Made by a program: the position numbers and the translations under genes. From Hymenobacter rigui (GTDB lineage: Bacteria; Bacteroidota; Bacteroidia; Cytophagales; Hymenobacteraceae): DNA of 64,000 nucleotides. Shown one piece after another: positions 1-8,823 of this stretch. The stretch lies in assembly GCF_003944715.1 (NCBI RefSeq), contig NZ_RWIT01000002.1, positions 599,914 through 663,913 of the forward strand. Reading direction: 5' to 3'. Position 1 is the stretch's first letter. The number at the start of each line of letters is the position of its first letter. Under the pieces are notes generated by a model, which had not been told where the DNA came from, did not search any database, and saw only the letters and a program-made list of their open reading frames with translations.

Positions 1-541
1 AGAGGCCCTGGAGCTATTCAAGCTGCCGCGCATTGTGGGCTCGTTCGAGGACAAGGACATGACGGCCGCGCTGGGCCGGTTTGGCCCCTACATCCGCCAC
101 GACGGCAAGTTCTATTCTCTCACCAAGGAACAGGACCCGCACACCATCACGGCGCAGGAAGGCATTGATTTGATCGAGGCCAAGCGCAAAGCTGATTCGG
201 AACGTCTGATCAAGTCGTTTGCTGAAAACCCGGATATTCAGGTGCTCAATGGCCGCTTTGGTCCTTACATCGTGGCCGGCAAGAAGAACGTGAAAATTCC
301 GAAGGGCGAAGAGCCTGCCGACCTCACGCTGGAGCGCTGCCTGGAACTGGCCGACGCCACGCCCGACAAGCCGGCCAAAGGTGGCCGCTTCGCCAAAAAA
401 GCCGCTCCGGCTGCTGATAAAACCGAAAAGGCCGACACCCCCGCCAAGAAAGCCGCTACTAAAAAGCCAGCCGCCAAGAAGCCGGCTGCCAAGAAAGCCA
501 CCGGCACCACAGCCAAGAAAACCACTGGTAAAGCCAAGTAA
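1..541 (+). CDS. topA: DNA topoisomerase I, C-terminal part (5' end outside window)
   Basis: This is the 3' end of a type IA topoisomerase, which relaxes negative supercoils; the catalytic core lies upstream of the window. The visible ~179 codons hold two topoisomerase C-terminal repeats, each with the GRFGPYI signature (GRFGPYIRHDG and GRFGPYIVAGKK), typical of the C-terminal region of bacteroidetes TopA. The last ~60 residues are a low-complexity Lys/Ala/Pro tail of repeated KKPAAKK-type units, resembling histone H1 and probably binding DNA without sequence preference. The frame is open from the first base, so no start can be assigned. A strong terminator follows directly. Identification is from the repeats only, since the active-site tyrosine domain is not visible. 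Confidence 0.9.
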   Translation, partial: EALELFKLPRIVGSFEDKDMTAALGRFGPYIRHDGKFYSLTKEQDPHTITAQEGIDLIEAKRKADSERLIKSFAENPDIQVLNGRFGPYIVAGKKNVKIPKGEEPADLTLERCLELADATPDKPAKGGRFAKKAAPAADKTEKADTPAKKAATKKPAAKKPAAKKATGTTAKKTTGKAK

Positions 542-563
542 CGCTTCGGCCATACGTCAATGC

Positions 564-596
564 AAAAGCCCCAACGACCCGTTGGGGCTTTTTTTG
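564..596 (+). terminator. Rho-independent terminator of topA
   Basis: AAAAGCCCCAAC and GTTGGGGCTTTT form a near-perfect stem around a five-base loop, followed by a run of T. It lies 23 bp after the topA stop. Confidence 0.9.
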
Positions 597-667
597 TGCC
601 GGCCCGGTTGAAATAGCGCCACGCATTGTGCGTTATTGCGGCGGTTATTTACTGCTTATCCTCCCGA

Positions 668-1564
668 ATGCATTACGCCTTATGGCCGCTGGCTTTGCTA
701 CTAGCCTGCACTGCCGCCCCCGCCGAAACATCAACCGAAACGCCGGTCGAAACTGCCTCCACCCCGGCCGAAACAGGGCCTCAACCAGCCGCTTACGCCT
801 GGCTGCCTGCCAACGGCTACAACCCGCGCCAGACGGTGCAGGCCCGGTTTGCGCCACCCGCCGGCTACCAGCGTGTACCCGTCGCGGCCGGCTCATTCGG
901 CCAGTGGCTGCGCTACCTGCCGTTGCTGCCCGTCGGCACGCCCGTAAAGCTGCATAACGGCCAGCTGAAAGACCGGCAGGATGTACACGCCGCCGTGCTC
1001 CATATTGATGTGGGCCCGCGGGATTTGCAGCAGTGCGCCGATGCCGTTATCCGGCTGCGGGCCGAGTACCAGTTCAGCCAGCAGCCAGAACAGGTGCATT
1101 TTCACCTGACCAGCGGCGACGATATCCGGTTTCAGGACTGGTACAGCGGCACGGGGTTCCGGGTGGTGGGCGACGCCGTGCAGCCCGCCCCGCGCCCGGC
1201 CGAAGCCCCTACCCACGCCAGTCTGCGCCGCTACCTTGACCAGATTTTTACTTACGCCGGCACTCTGTCGCTGAGCAAGGAGCTGCGGCCGGTACCCCTG
1301 GCCCAGGTGCAGCCCGGCGACGTGCTCATCCGGGGCGGCTCGCCGGGGCATGCGGTGCTGGTGCTGGACGTAGCCGTGCAGCCAACTACCGGCCGGCGGG
1401 TGGCCCTGCTGGCCCAGAGCTACATGCCCGCCCAGCAGATGCACGTGCTCAAAAATGTGTGGGATAATACCGGCCTCGGCGCCTGGTTTTTGCTTGACCC
1501 CGCCGCCTCGCAGGTCAGCACCCCGGAATGGACGTTCCGGACCAATGAGTTGAAACGATTTTAG
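668..1564 (+). CDS. DUF4846 domain lipoprotein
   Basis: A 298-residue protein of the DUF4846 family, whose function is unknown. I place the start at the ATG at 668, not at the earlier in-frame start at 626, because it puts a clean lipoprotein signal at the N-terminus: a short hydrophobic stretch ending in LLLAC, with Cys12 as the likely lipidated residue. A Thr/Glu/Pro-rich linker follows, then a folded domain from about residue 50 with the segments YNPRQTVQARF, HIDVGPRDLQQCADA and HFHLTSGDD. The C-terminal third (PGDVLIRGGSPGHAVLVLD) looks like a small beta domain. No transmembrane segment apart from the signal. It stands alone between the topA terminator and a sirtuin gene 53 bp downstream. 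Surface or periplasmic anchoring is inferred from the lipobox. Confidence 0.75.
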   Translation: MHYALWPLALLLACTAAPAETSTETPVETASTPAETGPQPAAYAWLPANGYNPRQTVQARFAPPAGYQRVPVAAGSFGQWLRYLPLLPVGTPVKLHNGQLKDRQDVHAAVLHIDVGPRDLQQCADAVIRLRAEYQFSQQPEQVHFHLTSGDDIRFQDWYSGTGFRVVGDAVQPAPRPAEAPTHASLRRYLDQIFTYAGTLSLSKELRPVPLAQVQPGDVLIRGGSPGHAVLVLDVAVQPTTGRRVALLAQSYMPAQQMHVLKNVWDNTGLGAWFLLDPAASQVSTPEWTFRTNELKRF

Positions 1565-1617
1565 TACGGGCCGTGAGTAGGCGCCTGAACTTCAAACTGC
1601 TACACTAACCATACCTG

Positions 1618-2307
1618 ATGAAGAAGAAACTGGTAGCCCTGACCGGGGCCGGAATTTCGGCGGAGAGTGGCCTGGCCACGTTTCGGGCCTCGGATGGGCT
1701 CTGGGAAAATCACCGCATCGAGGAAGTTGCCACGCCCGAGGGCTGGGCCCGCAATCCGGCACTGGTGCTGGAGTTTTACAACCAGCGCCGCGCCGCCGCC
1801 CGCGCTGCCCAGCCCAATGCCGGCCACCGGGCATTGGCCGAGCTGGAGCAGGATTTTGAGGTGGTCATTGTAACCCAAAACGTAGACGACTTGCACGAGC
1901 GGGCCGGCTCTTCCCGCGTAATTCACCTGCACGGACAGCTGTTTGAAAGCCGCAGCTCCCGCCACGAGGAGCTGGTGTACCCCATGCACTCGGACCGGAT
2001 TGAGCTGGGCGAGCTGTGCGAGAGAGGCCACCAGCTGCGCCCCAACATTGTGTGGTTTGGCGAGGCCGTGCCCCTACTGGAGCTGGCCGCCCATGAGGCC
2101 ACCACCGCTGATGTATTTCTGGTAGTGGGCACCTCCCTGCAGGTGTACCCGGCCGCCGGGCTGGTTGATTACGTGCGGCGCGGCACGCCCATCTACATTA
2201 TCGACCCCAGCCGCCCGCCCGTCAGCAGCCGGCCCAACCTACACTTCATCACCGAGCCCGCCACCGTAGGCGTACCGCAAGTGGCCGCCGAGCTGCGGGC
2301 CCAATAG
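1618..2307 (+). CDS. cobB: NAD-dependent protein deacylase, class III sirtuin (CobB/Sir2-like)
   Basis: A 229-residue cytosolic sirtuin that removes acyl groups from protein lysines using NAD. Visible motifs: GAGISAESG (residues 10-18, NAD loop), TQNVDDLHERAGS (86-98) and the catalytic HLHG (His105). Tyr54 and Arg57 (YNQR) match the Y-x-x-R pair that gives class III enzymes a preference for succinyl- or malonyl-lysine. The zinc module is strongly reduced: between HLHG and the RPNIVWFGE segment only one Cys is present (ELCERGHQLRP) instead of four, so structural zinc is probably absent. It may be co-transcribed with the hydrolase-like gene starting 50 bp downstream. Family assignment is secure; acyl preference is inferred. 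Confidence 0.88.
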   Translation: MKKKLVALTGAGISAESGLATFRASDGLWENHRIEEVATPEGWARNPALVLEFYNQRRAAARAAQPNAGHRALAELEQDFEVVIVTQNVDDLHERAGSSRVIHLHGQLFESRSSRHEELVYPMHSDRIELGELCERGHQLRPNIVWFGEAVPLLELAAHEATTADVFLVVGTSLQVYPAAGLVDYVRRGTPIYIIDPSRPPVSSRPNLHFITEPATVGVPQVAAELRAQ

Positions 2308-2357
2308 CGTGAACTTTGCAGTGCTGGCTATTGGCCCTGCTTCACCCATTCTCCCAC

Positions 2358-2912
2358 ATGGCTTCAATCGTTGGACACTGCGCGTTAGGCGCGACGCTGG
2401 GCAAGCTGCTGCTACCGGAGCGGCGCTACTGGCCGTACTGGGTGCTGGCCGCCGCCTGTGCTTTCCTGCCCGATGCCGACGTTATCGGCTTCAAGTTTCA
2501 CGTACCATACGCCAGCCTCTGGGGCCACCGGGGGTTGAGCCACTCCCTGCTGGCAGCGGCCGTAGTGGCTACTGCCGTAACTGGCTACTACCGCATCCGG
2601 CGTGGCCCCGCTACGCCGCCCCTGGCCCGGCTCTGGCTGCTGCTGTTTTTGGCCACGGCCTCGCACGGCGTGCTCGATGCCATGACCACGGGCGGAGAAG
2701 GTGTCGCGTTTTTCAGCCCGTTCGATACGGAGCGGTACTTTTTCGGGCTGCGGCCCATTGCCGTTTCGCCCATTGGCGTGAAGAAATTCGTGGGCGAATG
2801 GGCCGCCCGCGTGCTGCGCAGCGAGGTACAATGGGTGCTGCTGCCTTGTGCCCTGTTGCTGCTGGCTCAGTACAGTGCGCAACGCCTACTGCGGCCGACA
2901 GCCGCTCGTTAA
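2358..2912 (+). CDS. Membrane-bound metal-dependent hydrolase (YdjM/DUF457 family)
   Basis: A 184-residue polytopic protein of the YdjM-like family, annotated as inner-membrane metal-dependent hydrolases. The ATG at 2358 is preferred over earlier in-frame starts because MASIVGHCALGATLGKLLLP is the usual N-terminus of the family. Signature residues are present: the His near the N-terminus (GHCALGA), LPDADVIGF, GHRGLSHSLL and ATASHGVLDAMTTGGEG, i.e. His and Asp residues lining a putative metal site. Three to five hydrophobic segments alternate with these motifs. The physiological substrate of the family is unknown. It follows the sirtuin by 50 bp on the same strand, with no terminator between them. 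Confidence 0.8.
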   Translation: MASIVGHCALGATLGKLLLPERRYWPYWVLAAACAFLPDADVIGFKFHVPYASLWGHRGLSHSLLAAAVVATAVTGYYRIRRGPATPPLARLWLLLFLATASHGVLDAMTTGGEGVAFFSPFDTERYFFGLRPIAVSPIGVKKFVGEWAARVLRSEVQWVLLPCALLLLAQYSAQRLLRPTAAR

Positions 2913-2982
2913 CCAGAAATTAATGCGGAGTCAAATCAGAATGGCCGGTTTTCCGTAGAAGAGGCTTCTACACTCCCCTTCT

Positions 2983-5900
2983 ATGTCGTTTCGTTACTCG
3001 CGCATGCTGCTGGCTGGTCTGGGCCTGGCAGCCTCTACTCCGGTTTTTGCTCAGTCGGCCGCGCCGGCCCACACGGTTTTTTTGCTGGGCAATACGGCCA
3101 CGGCGGAGCTGCCCACCGGACATTTACAGGCCCTGCGCCGCACACTGGAGCAGCAAACCGGCCCGTTTACCGTGGTTCACCTCGGTGATATTGTAGGCAA
3201 CGAGGGCCTGGGCTCGGCCAAGGATTCCAGCCAGGCCGGCCAGACGGCCCGCGCCGATGCGCTGATTGCGTTGGTGCAGGGCCTGCCCAACGGCAAAATC
3301 TACTTTCTGCCCGGCGACAAGGACTGGGCTAACTCCGGCCCCGATGGTCTGAAGCGGGTGCGGCGGCTGGAAAAGTATATTGAAGACAAGCTGCCGGGCC
3401 AGAACGCCTTTCTGCCCACCGGCGGCTGCCCCGGCCCCGAAATAGTGGATGTGGCCCCGCTGGTGCGCTTGGTCGCCATCAACTCGCCTTGGTGGACGCA
3501 CCCCTTCGACCGGCCCGAAGCCCCCGACACCGACTGCAAAACCATGACGGTGGAGGAGTTCCGCGAGCAGCTGCAGGATGTGCTGGATGAAACAAAGGGC
3601 CGCAACGTGCTGCTGGTGGGCCACCAGCCGGTCATCAGCAACGGCGTGTACGGCGGCCACATGCCCCTGAGCCGCCACCTGCTGCCGCCCGTGGCCGGCA
3701 CCGTGTACGCCGCCTACCGCCAGAACGTGGGCTCCCCCCGCGACCTGGCCAACCCTGCTTACCAGCAGTTCCAGAAGGAAATGCTGAACACCCTGCGCGA
3801 CCATCCCGGGGCCGTGTACGCCGCCGCCCACGACTTCAGCCTCCAGCTTACCGAGCAGCAGGGCAGCTACCACCTGATTTCGGGCTCTTTCGCGCAGAAA
3901 CAACACGTGGGGGCCAACGCCAAGTCCCAGTTCAACGAAGCTGAAGAGGGTTTTTCCCGCCTCGACTACTACGCCGACGGCACCGTAAAAACGGCGTTTT
4001 ATACGTTTGACAGCGGCAGCTCGGCCCGGGAGGCCTACGCGGCTACGCTGTTCCGCTCGGCCTGCGGGCCGAAGCAGGCCGGGGTGCCCGTCAACTCATT
4101 CATTCCAGAGTGCCCATCGGCCCCGAAAGGCGTGGCCCAGATGAAGCCCGATGCGCCTTTTGAAGCTACCCAAACACTGGCGGCCGGCAAGCAGTACGCC
4201 GGTACCGGCAGCTCCCGGTTCTGGCTGGGCAAGCTCTACCGTACTTCCTGGACGCAGCCGGTTCAGGTTCGTACCCTCAACCTCGACACCGAAAAAGGCG
4301 GCCTGCGCCCCTTCGGCCCCGGGGGAGGACGCCAGACGACTTCGCTCAAGCTCATTGCCGCCGACTCCTCAGAGTACGTGTTCCGCTCGGTGGATAAGGA
4401 CGTTACCCGGATTCTGCCGCCGGAGCTGCGCCAGTCGTTTGCCGCCAATGTGCTGCGCGACATCACGCCCACGGCCCACCCCTACTCGGCGCTGGTAACG
4501 GGCTCGTTGCTGGATAAAACTGACATCCTGCACGCTCGGCCCCGGTTGTTTGTGCTGCCCGACAACAACCAGCTGGGCCCGTACCGGGAGCAGTTTGCCG
4601 GCCTGTTTGGCACCTTGGAAGACCGCCCGGTGGACCCCAAGCCCAACCTGCCCGGCTTCGGGGGGGCCGACGAGGTACGCCGCTCGTTCAGCTTCTTCCG
4701 TCAGCTCTACAAAGACAACGACAACCGCATCGACGCCGTGGCCCTGGGCCGGGCGCGGGCGTTTGATATGCTGGTGGCCGACTTCGGCAAGCACGAGGAC
4801 AACTGGAAGTGGGCGGGCTTTAAGGACGGCAAGAAAACCGTGTACAAGCCCATTCCGCGCGACCGGGACCAGTCGTTCACGCTCTGGAACGGGGCTCTGA
4901 CCTACCTGGCTAACCGGGAATGGGCCGTGCCCAGCATTGAAGGGTTTCAGGCCGAATTCGGCGACATGAAAAGCTTGAACTGGCCCGCCCGTCACCTGGA
5001 TAGGTTTCTGCTGCAAAGTCTGAGCCGGGAGCAGTGGCAGGATATTGCCCGCTACATGCAGGAGCGCATCACACCCGCCGCCATCGACGAAGCCACCGGC
5101 ACCCTGCCCGCTGAGTTGAAAACCCTCTCCACCGACGAGCTGAACCGCAAGCTGAAAGCCCGCATCAAGGAGCTGCACAAGGCCTTGGACGAGTACTACC
5201 TGCTGCTGGCCAAGCGCGTGGACGTGGTGGGTTCTAACAAGGCCGAGGTATTCCGGGTTGACCGCCAGGCCGACGGCCGGGTGCGGGTGCAGCTGTTCGA
5301 CAAAGCCAAGGAGGGCGACGAGCCCAATGGCCCGGCCCTGTTCGACCGGATCTTTTCGCCCAAGGAAACCGAAGAGATAAGCCTCTACGGCCTCGATGGC
5401 AAGGATGTGTTTACGGTAACCGGTTCGGCCGGCAAAAGTGTGCTGGTGCGCATCATTGGGGGCGACGGCAAAGACCGGATTTCGGACGATTCGCGCGTGA
5501 GCGGTTTGCGCACCCTCACCAAGGTGTACGATGTACCCGATACCGACCTGAAGCTGGGTTCGGAGTCGGATAACCGCACCTCCACACGTCCCGACGTGAA
5601 CCAGTACGACCGGGAGCAGTTCGAATTCAACACCTACAAGCCCCGCGCTACCGTCATCGTGAATGCCAACGACGGTATCGGGGTGGGCGCGGGCGTGGAT
5701 TTCGTGCGCCAGGGTTTCCGCAAGCCGGGCTTCAAAAACCTGTACTCGTTTGACGTGCGGGGCTCCAGCGGCGGCAATTTTCAGGTGTCATTGGCTACGC
5801 GGCACCGCTACGCCTTTGGCAAGTGGGACGTGGGTGCCCGCACCGAGTATGGCAACTTCTTCCCGTTCTACAACTTCTTTGGGCTGGGCAACAACACTAC

Positions 5901-6705
5901 CAAAGACCAGGGCCTCTACGACAACAAATACTATAAAGCCCGCTACAAAGGATTCACGCTGGATGCCTTCACCGAGCGAGTATTCTGGCAGCGCAGTCTA
6001 TTCCGCATTGGGCCCAGCTATGAGCAATACACCTCCAGCTATGCCGCCGACAGCTACTTAGGCAAGTTGGAAAATGGGGGTATTCCGGTACCCGATGACC
6101 GTAAGCCCAACACCGACTTTCAACGCCTCATCGGCCTGAATGCGTTGCTGGATGTGGACCTAAGGGACCGGCAGAGCTTTGCCCGACGCGGCGTGCGTCT
6201 GCGAGCCCAGCATGATACCTACCATCAGCTCAATGGCAACAAGGGTAACTTCGGCCTTACCCAGGGCTTTGCCGAGTACTACGGCACGGCCCGTCTGGGC
6301 ATTCCGGTAACGCTGGTGGTGAAGGGCGGCGGGGCTAAAAACTACGGCAACGACGACGACATTCCGTTCTACAAATTCGCCAACCTGGGCCTGCGCGAGG
6401 GGCTGCGGGGCTACTACCGCACCCGCTTTACCGGCGACGCCAGCCTCTACCTGAACACCGAGCTCCGCCTGGCCCTGGGCCGCGTGCAGACCTCCTTCCT
6501 ACCCTTTTCCTATGGCATCTTCGGCCTCTACGACCGGGGCCGGGTGTACTACAAAGGTTCCTCGCCCGGGGGCTGGCACCAGGGCTACGGAGCCGGCTTT
6601 TACATTGCCCCCGTATCCGACCAGCTGGCCCTATCGGTGTCTTACCAGAAATCGGTGGAAAATGGCCTGATTCAGTTCGGGCTGGGTTTCCGGTTGGATA
6701 ACTAG
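2983..6705 (+). CDS. Metallophosphoesterase fused to an Omp85/BamA-type outer-membrane barrel
   Basis: A 1240-residue secreted protein with an N-terminal signal peptide ending near VFAQSA. Residues ~30-330 form a calcineurin-like phosphoesterase domain, with HLGDIVGNEG, FLPGDKDWAN in place of GNHD, LVGHQPV, and AAHDFSLQL in place of GHxH. The usual first D-x-H motif is not evident (FLLGNTATAEL stands there), so the metal site is incomplete. Residues ~330-870 are a Bacteroidota-specific middle region. The last ~370 residues have alternating aromatic/glycine strands ending in ...QFGLGFRLDN, typical of a BamA/TamA surface-antigen barrel with a C-terminal phenylalanine-rich strand. The likely location is the outer membrane with the phosphoesterase in the periplasm. 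Substrate unknown. Similar fusions are annotated in other Cytophagales, often only as metallophosphoesterase. Confidence 0.8.
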   Translation: MSFRYSRMLLAGLGLAASTPVFAQSAAPAHTVFLLGNTATAELPTGHLQALRRTLEQQTGPFTVVHLGDIVGNEGLGSAKDSSQAGQTARADALIALVQGLPNGKIYFLPGDKDWANSGPDGLKRVRRLEKYIEDKLPGQNAFLPTGGCPGPEIVDVAPLVRLVAINSPWWTHPFDRPEAPDTDCKTMTVEEFREQLQDVLDETKGRNVLLVGHQPVISNGVYGGHMPLSRHLLPPVAGTVYAAYRQNVGSPRDLANPAYQQFQKEMLNTLRDHPGAVYAAAHDFSLQLTEQQGSYHLISGSFAQKQHVGANAKSQFNEAEEGFSRLDYYADGTVKTAFYTFDSGSSAREAYAATLFRSACGPKQAGVPVNSFIPECPSAPKGVAQMKPDAPFEATQTLAAGKQYAGTGSSRFWLGKLYRTSWTQPVQVRTLNLDTEKGGLRPFGPGGGRQTTSLKLIAADSSEYVFRSVDKDVTRILPPELRQSFAANVLRDITPTAHPYSALVTGSLLDKTDILHARPRLFVLPDNNQLGPYREQFAGLFGTLEDRPVDPKPNLPGFGGADEVRRSFSFFRQLYKDNDNRIDAVALGRARAFDMLVADFGKHEDNWKWAGFKDGKKTVYKPIPRDRDQSFTLWNGALTYLANREWAVPSIEGFQAEFGDMKSLNWPARHLDRFLLQSLSREQWQDIARYMQERITPAAIDEATGTLPAELKTLSTDELNRKLKARIKELHKALDEYYLLLAKRVDVVGSNKAEVFRVDRQADGRVRVQLFDKAKEGDEPNGPALFDRIFSPKETEEISLYGLDGKDVFTVTGSAGKSVLVRIIGGDGKDRISDDSRVSGLRTLTKVYDVPDTDLKLGSESDNRTSTRPDVNQYDREQFEFNTYKPRATVIVNANDGIGVGAGVDFVRQGFRKPGFKNLYSFDVRGSSGGNFQVSLATRHRYAFGKWDVGARTEYGNFFPFYNFFGLGNNTTKDQGLYDNKYYKARYKGFTLDAFTERVFWQRSLFRIGPSYEQYTSSYAADSYLGKLENGGIPVPDDRKPNTDFQRLIGLNALLDVDLRDRQSFARRGVRLRAQHDTYHQLNGNKGNFGLTQGFAEYYGTARLGIPVTLVVKGGGAKNYGNDDDIPFYKFANLGLREGLRGYYRTRFTGDASLYLNTELRLALGRVQTSFLPFSYGIFGLYDRGRVYYKGSSPGGWHQGYGAGFYIAPVSDQLALSVSYQKSVENGLIQFGLGFRLDN

Positions 6706-6721
6706 TCGGCACGCCGACTAC

Positions 6722-6750
6722 TTTGTAGCCGCCGCGAAATCTTATATTTG
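6722..6750 (+). promoter_or_regulatory. Bacteroidota-type promoter for the ppx-like gene
   Basis: TTTG at 6722-6725, a 17-base spacer and TATATTTG at 6743-6750 match the -33 TTG / -7 TAnnTTTG pattern. The start codon lies 33 bp downstream. A small perfect hairpin (AGTCGGC/GCCGACT, 6704-6719) overlaps the preceding stop codon. Confidence 0.6.
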
Positions 6751-6782
6751 CCGCAGACTTCTTTCGCTCCAACCCTTTCTGC

Positions 6783-7775
6783 ATGGAATATCCGCTCCTG
6801 AAACTGGCCGCCATTGACATTGGATCCAACGCTGTACGGTGCCAGATTTCGGCGGTTTTGCACTACGGTGACCGGTACCGACTCAAGCGCGTGGAGTACG
6901 TGCGCTACCCTTTGCGCTTGGGCGAGGACGTGTTTGCCAGCGGCCGGATTTCGGAGAAGAAGCAGCAGAAGTTCATCAAGTTTCTGCACGCGCTGCGCCT
7001 GCTCATGGAGGTGCACGACGTAGCTCCCGACCACTACCTGGTGTGCGCCACCTCCGCCATGCGCACCGCCGAAAATGGTCGGGAAGTGGCCGCCCGCATT
7101 CAGCAGGAGCTCGGCATGACGGTGCAGGTAATTGACGGACAAGCCGAGGCCGCCTACATCAACCGCGTCATTGAAAACCTGCTGGAAGACAAGAAGCACT
7201 ATCTGCACATTGACGTGGGTGGGGGCAGCACCGAGTTCAACATCTACCATAACCGCCGCAAGGTGGCGTCGCAGTCGTTTGAGGTGGGCAGCATCCGGCG
7301 CATGCAGCAGGAAGAAGCCGGCCTGAGTACCGAGGCCATGCGCGAAACCTGGCAGCGCATGGAGGAATGGGTGACGGAAAATGCCCGCCGCTACCACGTG
7401 TCCCGCGCCATTGGCACCGGCGGCAACATCAATAAGCTCTACAGCATGTCCCAGCCTCAGCTGGATAAGCCCGTTACGCGCAAGCGCATTGCCACCGTCC
7501 TCGACCACCTCACCAGCATGACGATGGACGAGCGGGTAAACGTGGCCCTGCTCAACCCCGACCGGGCCGACGTCATCGTACCCGCCGGCCACATCTACCT
7601 CTCCGCCATGGAGTGGGCCGATGTGCACCAGATGATTGTTCCGGACATTGGTTTGAAAGACGGGATGCTGCAGGCCTTGTTTGAGGACCATTTCGAGGAA
7701 ATCCGGGCTTCAACTGACCACCAGCCCGGACATCCCAAGCCCACTGTGCAGCCCCGCCCCACGGAGGTAGAGTAG
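6783..7775 (+). CDS. ppx: Ppx/GppA-family phosphatase (exopolyphosphatase or pppGpp phosphohydrolase)
   Basis: A 330-residue cytosolic protein with the ASKHA ATPase-type fold of exopolyphosphatases and GppA enzymes. Phosphate 1 motif AAIDIGSNAVRCQI (residues ~9-22), phosphate 2 motif HIDVGGGSTEF (~143-153) and IGTGGNINK are present. At about 330 residues it has only the catalytic two-lobe core, without the C-terminal HD-like domain of E. coli Ppx, so pppGpp hydrolysis or short-chain polyphosphate hydrolysis are both possible. A polyphosphate kinase gene lies 1 kb away on the opposite strand, which favours a role in polyphosphate turnover. A TAnnTTTG promoter sits just upstream and a strong bidirectional hairpin follows. 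Confidence 0.85.
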   Translation: MEYPLLKLAAIDIGSNAVRCQISAVLHYGDRYRLKRVEYVRYPLRLGEDVFASGRISEKKQQKFIKFLHALRLLMEVHDVAPDHYLVCATSAMRTAENGREVAARIQQELGMTVQVIDGQAEAAYINRVIENLLEDKKHYLHIDVGGGSTEFNIYHNRRKVASQSFEVGSIRRMQQEEAGLSTEAMRETWQRMEEWVTENARRYHVSRAIGTGGNINKLYSMSQPQLDKPVTRKRIATVLDHLTSMTMDERVNVALLNPDRADVIVPAGHIYLSAMEWADVHQMIVPDIGLKDGMLQALFEDHFEEIRASTDHQPGHPKPTVQPRPTEVE

Positions 7776-7800
7776 GCATCTGCCCTTTCCTGAAAAGTCA

Positions 7801-7853
7801 GAAAAACCATACTCCAACTAGCTATTAAATAGTTAGTTGGAGTATGGTTTTTC
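7801..7853. terminator. Strong bidirectional hairpin terminator
   Basis: Perfect 20-bp arms (7801-7820 GAAAAACCATACTCCAACTA and its complement at 7834-7853) enclose a 13-base loop. Each arm ends in A5/T5, so the structure can terminate transcription from both directions. It follows the ppx-like gene by 25 bp. Confidence 0.85.
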
Positions 7854-7886
7854 TATTTACATAACTCTAATACGCTATGCTCTCCG

Positions 7887-7919
7887 TTTGACAAGTTCTG
7901 GCTGGATATGGTACGTTCG
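7887..7919 (+). promoter_or_regulatory. Putative promoter for the small lipoprotein gene
   Basis: TTTG at 7887-7890 and TACGTTCG at 7912-7919 (one mismatch to TAnnTTTG) with a 21-base spacer, 22 bp before the chosen ATG at 7942. Confidence 0.4.
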
Positions 7920-7941
7920 TATCACATTTAATTCAGCTGTT

Positions 7942-8745
7942 ATGAAACGCCATCCGTTATCCTTATTTGCGTTACCGCTCTTATCCGCATTGGTGTCCTG
8001 CGCCGCCTATCGACCCATTACCCCGCATCTGCCCACCGTGCATGCCAAGCAAGAGGCCGAAGTAACCGCCGGCGTCGATGGCAACCATTTTGCCAATGCT
8101 CAAGCAGCTTACTCTCCTGTTAACCACCTGCTCCTGACAACTACGGTTGGCGGCAGCCTGCAGCGCCCTGGCAAACCCAGCACGCAAGATCAATCTACCC
8201 AGCGCCACGCCCGTGTGGGTCTGGGCGTTTACCTGCCCCTCGATTCGACCTCCTGGCTCACCGTTACCGGCGGCGGCGGCACGGCCCACAGCTTCGTAAG
8301 TGCCCTCAGCTCCCCTTATCTTAACCAATTCACCACTGTGGACAGCCGGCAGTTGTATGGGTTGATAGGGCTGCAGAAACAGCTTACCAGCCGCTACGTT
8401 TTGTGCTCTATCGGGCTGGCCTACGAAGCCACGCTGCTGAATTATCGGCGCTACTCCGTCCTGACTACCCGCCAAACCGAAACCGGAGAAGAATACCAGC
8501 GTGATGACCTCCGGTATCCGGTTCCCAATCTGCTGCGACACGCCGTGTGGGGGCAGCTGGAACTGGGCTCCAGGAACTTCCCCGCGCTGCAGTTTCGCCT
8601 GAACGGGGGGTATTCTACAGCATCCGGGCCCTCCACTGCCGCCACCTCGGCACTACGCAGTGTTATTCGGGAGGAGAAAAACAACGAGTTTCTGGCACAG
8701 GCCAGCGTTGTATTTTACCCGCATCTGCTGAAAAAGAAACGATAA
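7942..8745 (+). CDS. Lipoprotein of unknown function, beta-rich
   Basis: A 267-residue protein I do not recognise. The ATG at 7942 is chosen because it gives a lipoprotein signal (MKRHPLSLFALPLLSALVSC, Cys20) and lies downstream of a promoter-like pair; an earlier in-frame start at 7837 would fall inside the terminator hairpin. The mature part has many alternating hydrophobic/polar strands (YSPVNHLLLTTTVGGSL, VGLGVYLPLDSTSWLTVTGG, YGLIGLQKQLTSRYVL) and ends in a strand-like segment and a basic KKKR tail, suggesting a small outer-membrane or periplasmic barrel. It lies convergent to ppk, between the two polyphosphate-related genes, but nothing in it points to polyphosphate. Possible homologues are small Bacteroidota lipoproteins with barrel-like patterns. 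Confidence 0.6.
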   Translation: MKRHPLSLFALPLLSALVSCAAYRPITPHLPTVHAKQEAEVTAGVDGNHFANAQAAYSPVNHLLLTTTVGGSLQRPGKPSTQDQSTQRHARVGLGVYLPLDSTSWLTVTGGGGTAHSFVSALSSPYLNQFTTVDSRQLYGLIGLQKQLTSRYVLCSIGLAYEATLLNYRRYSVLTTRQTETGEEYQRDDLRYPVPNLLRHAVWGQLELGSRNFPALQFRLNGGYSTASGPSTAATSALRSVIREEKNNEFLAQASVVFYPHLLKKKR

Positions 8746-8823
8746 ACGCATTGTAGATCAATAACCCGGCTCCGGTAAGCCTCCTATTCAATGCTTACCG
8801 GGGCCGGATTCCTTCAGAATAAT

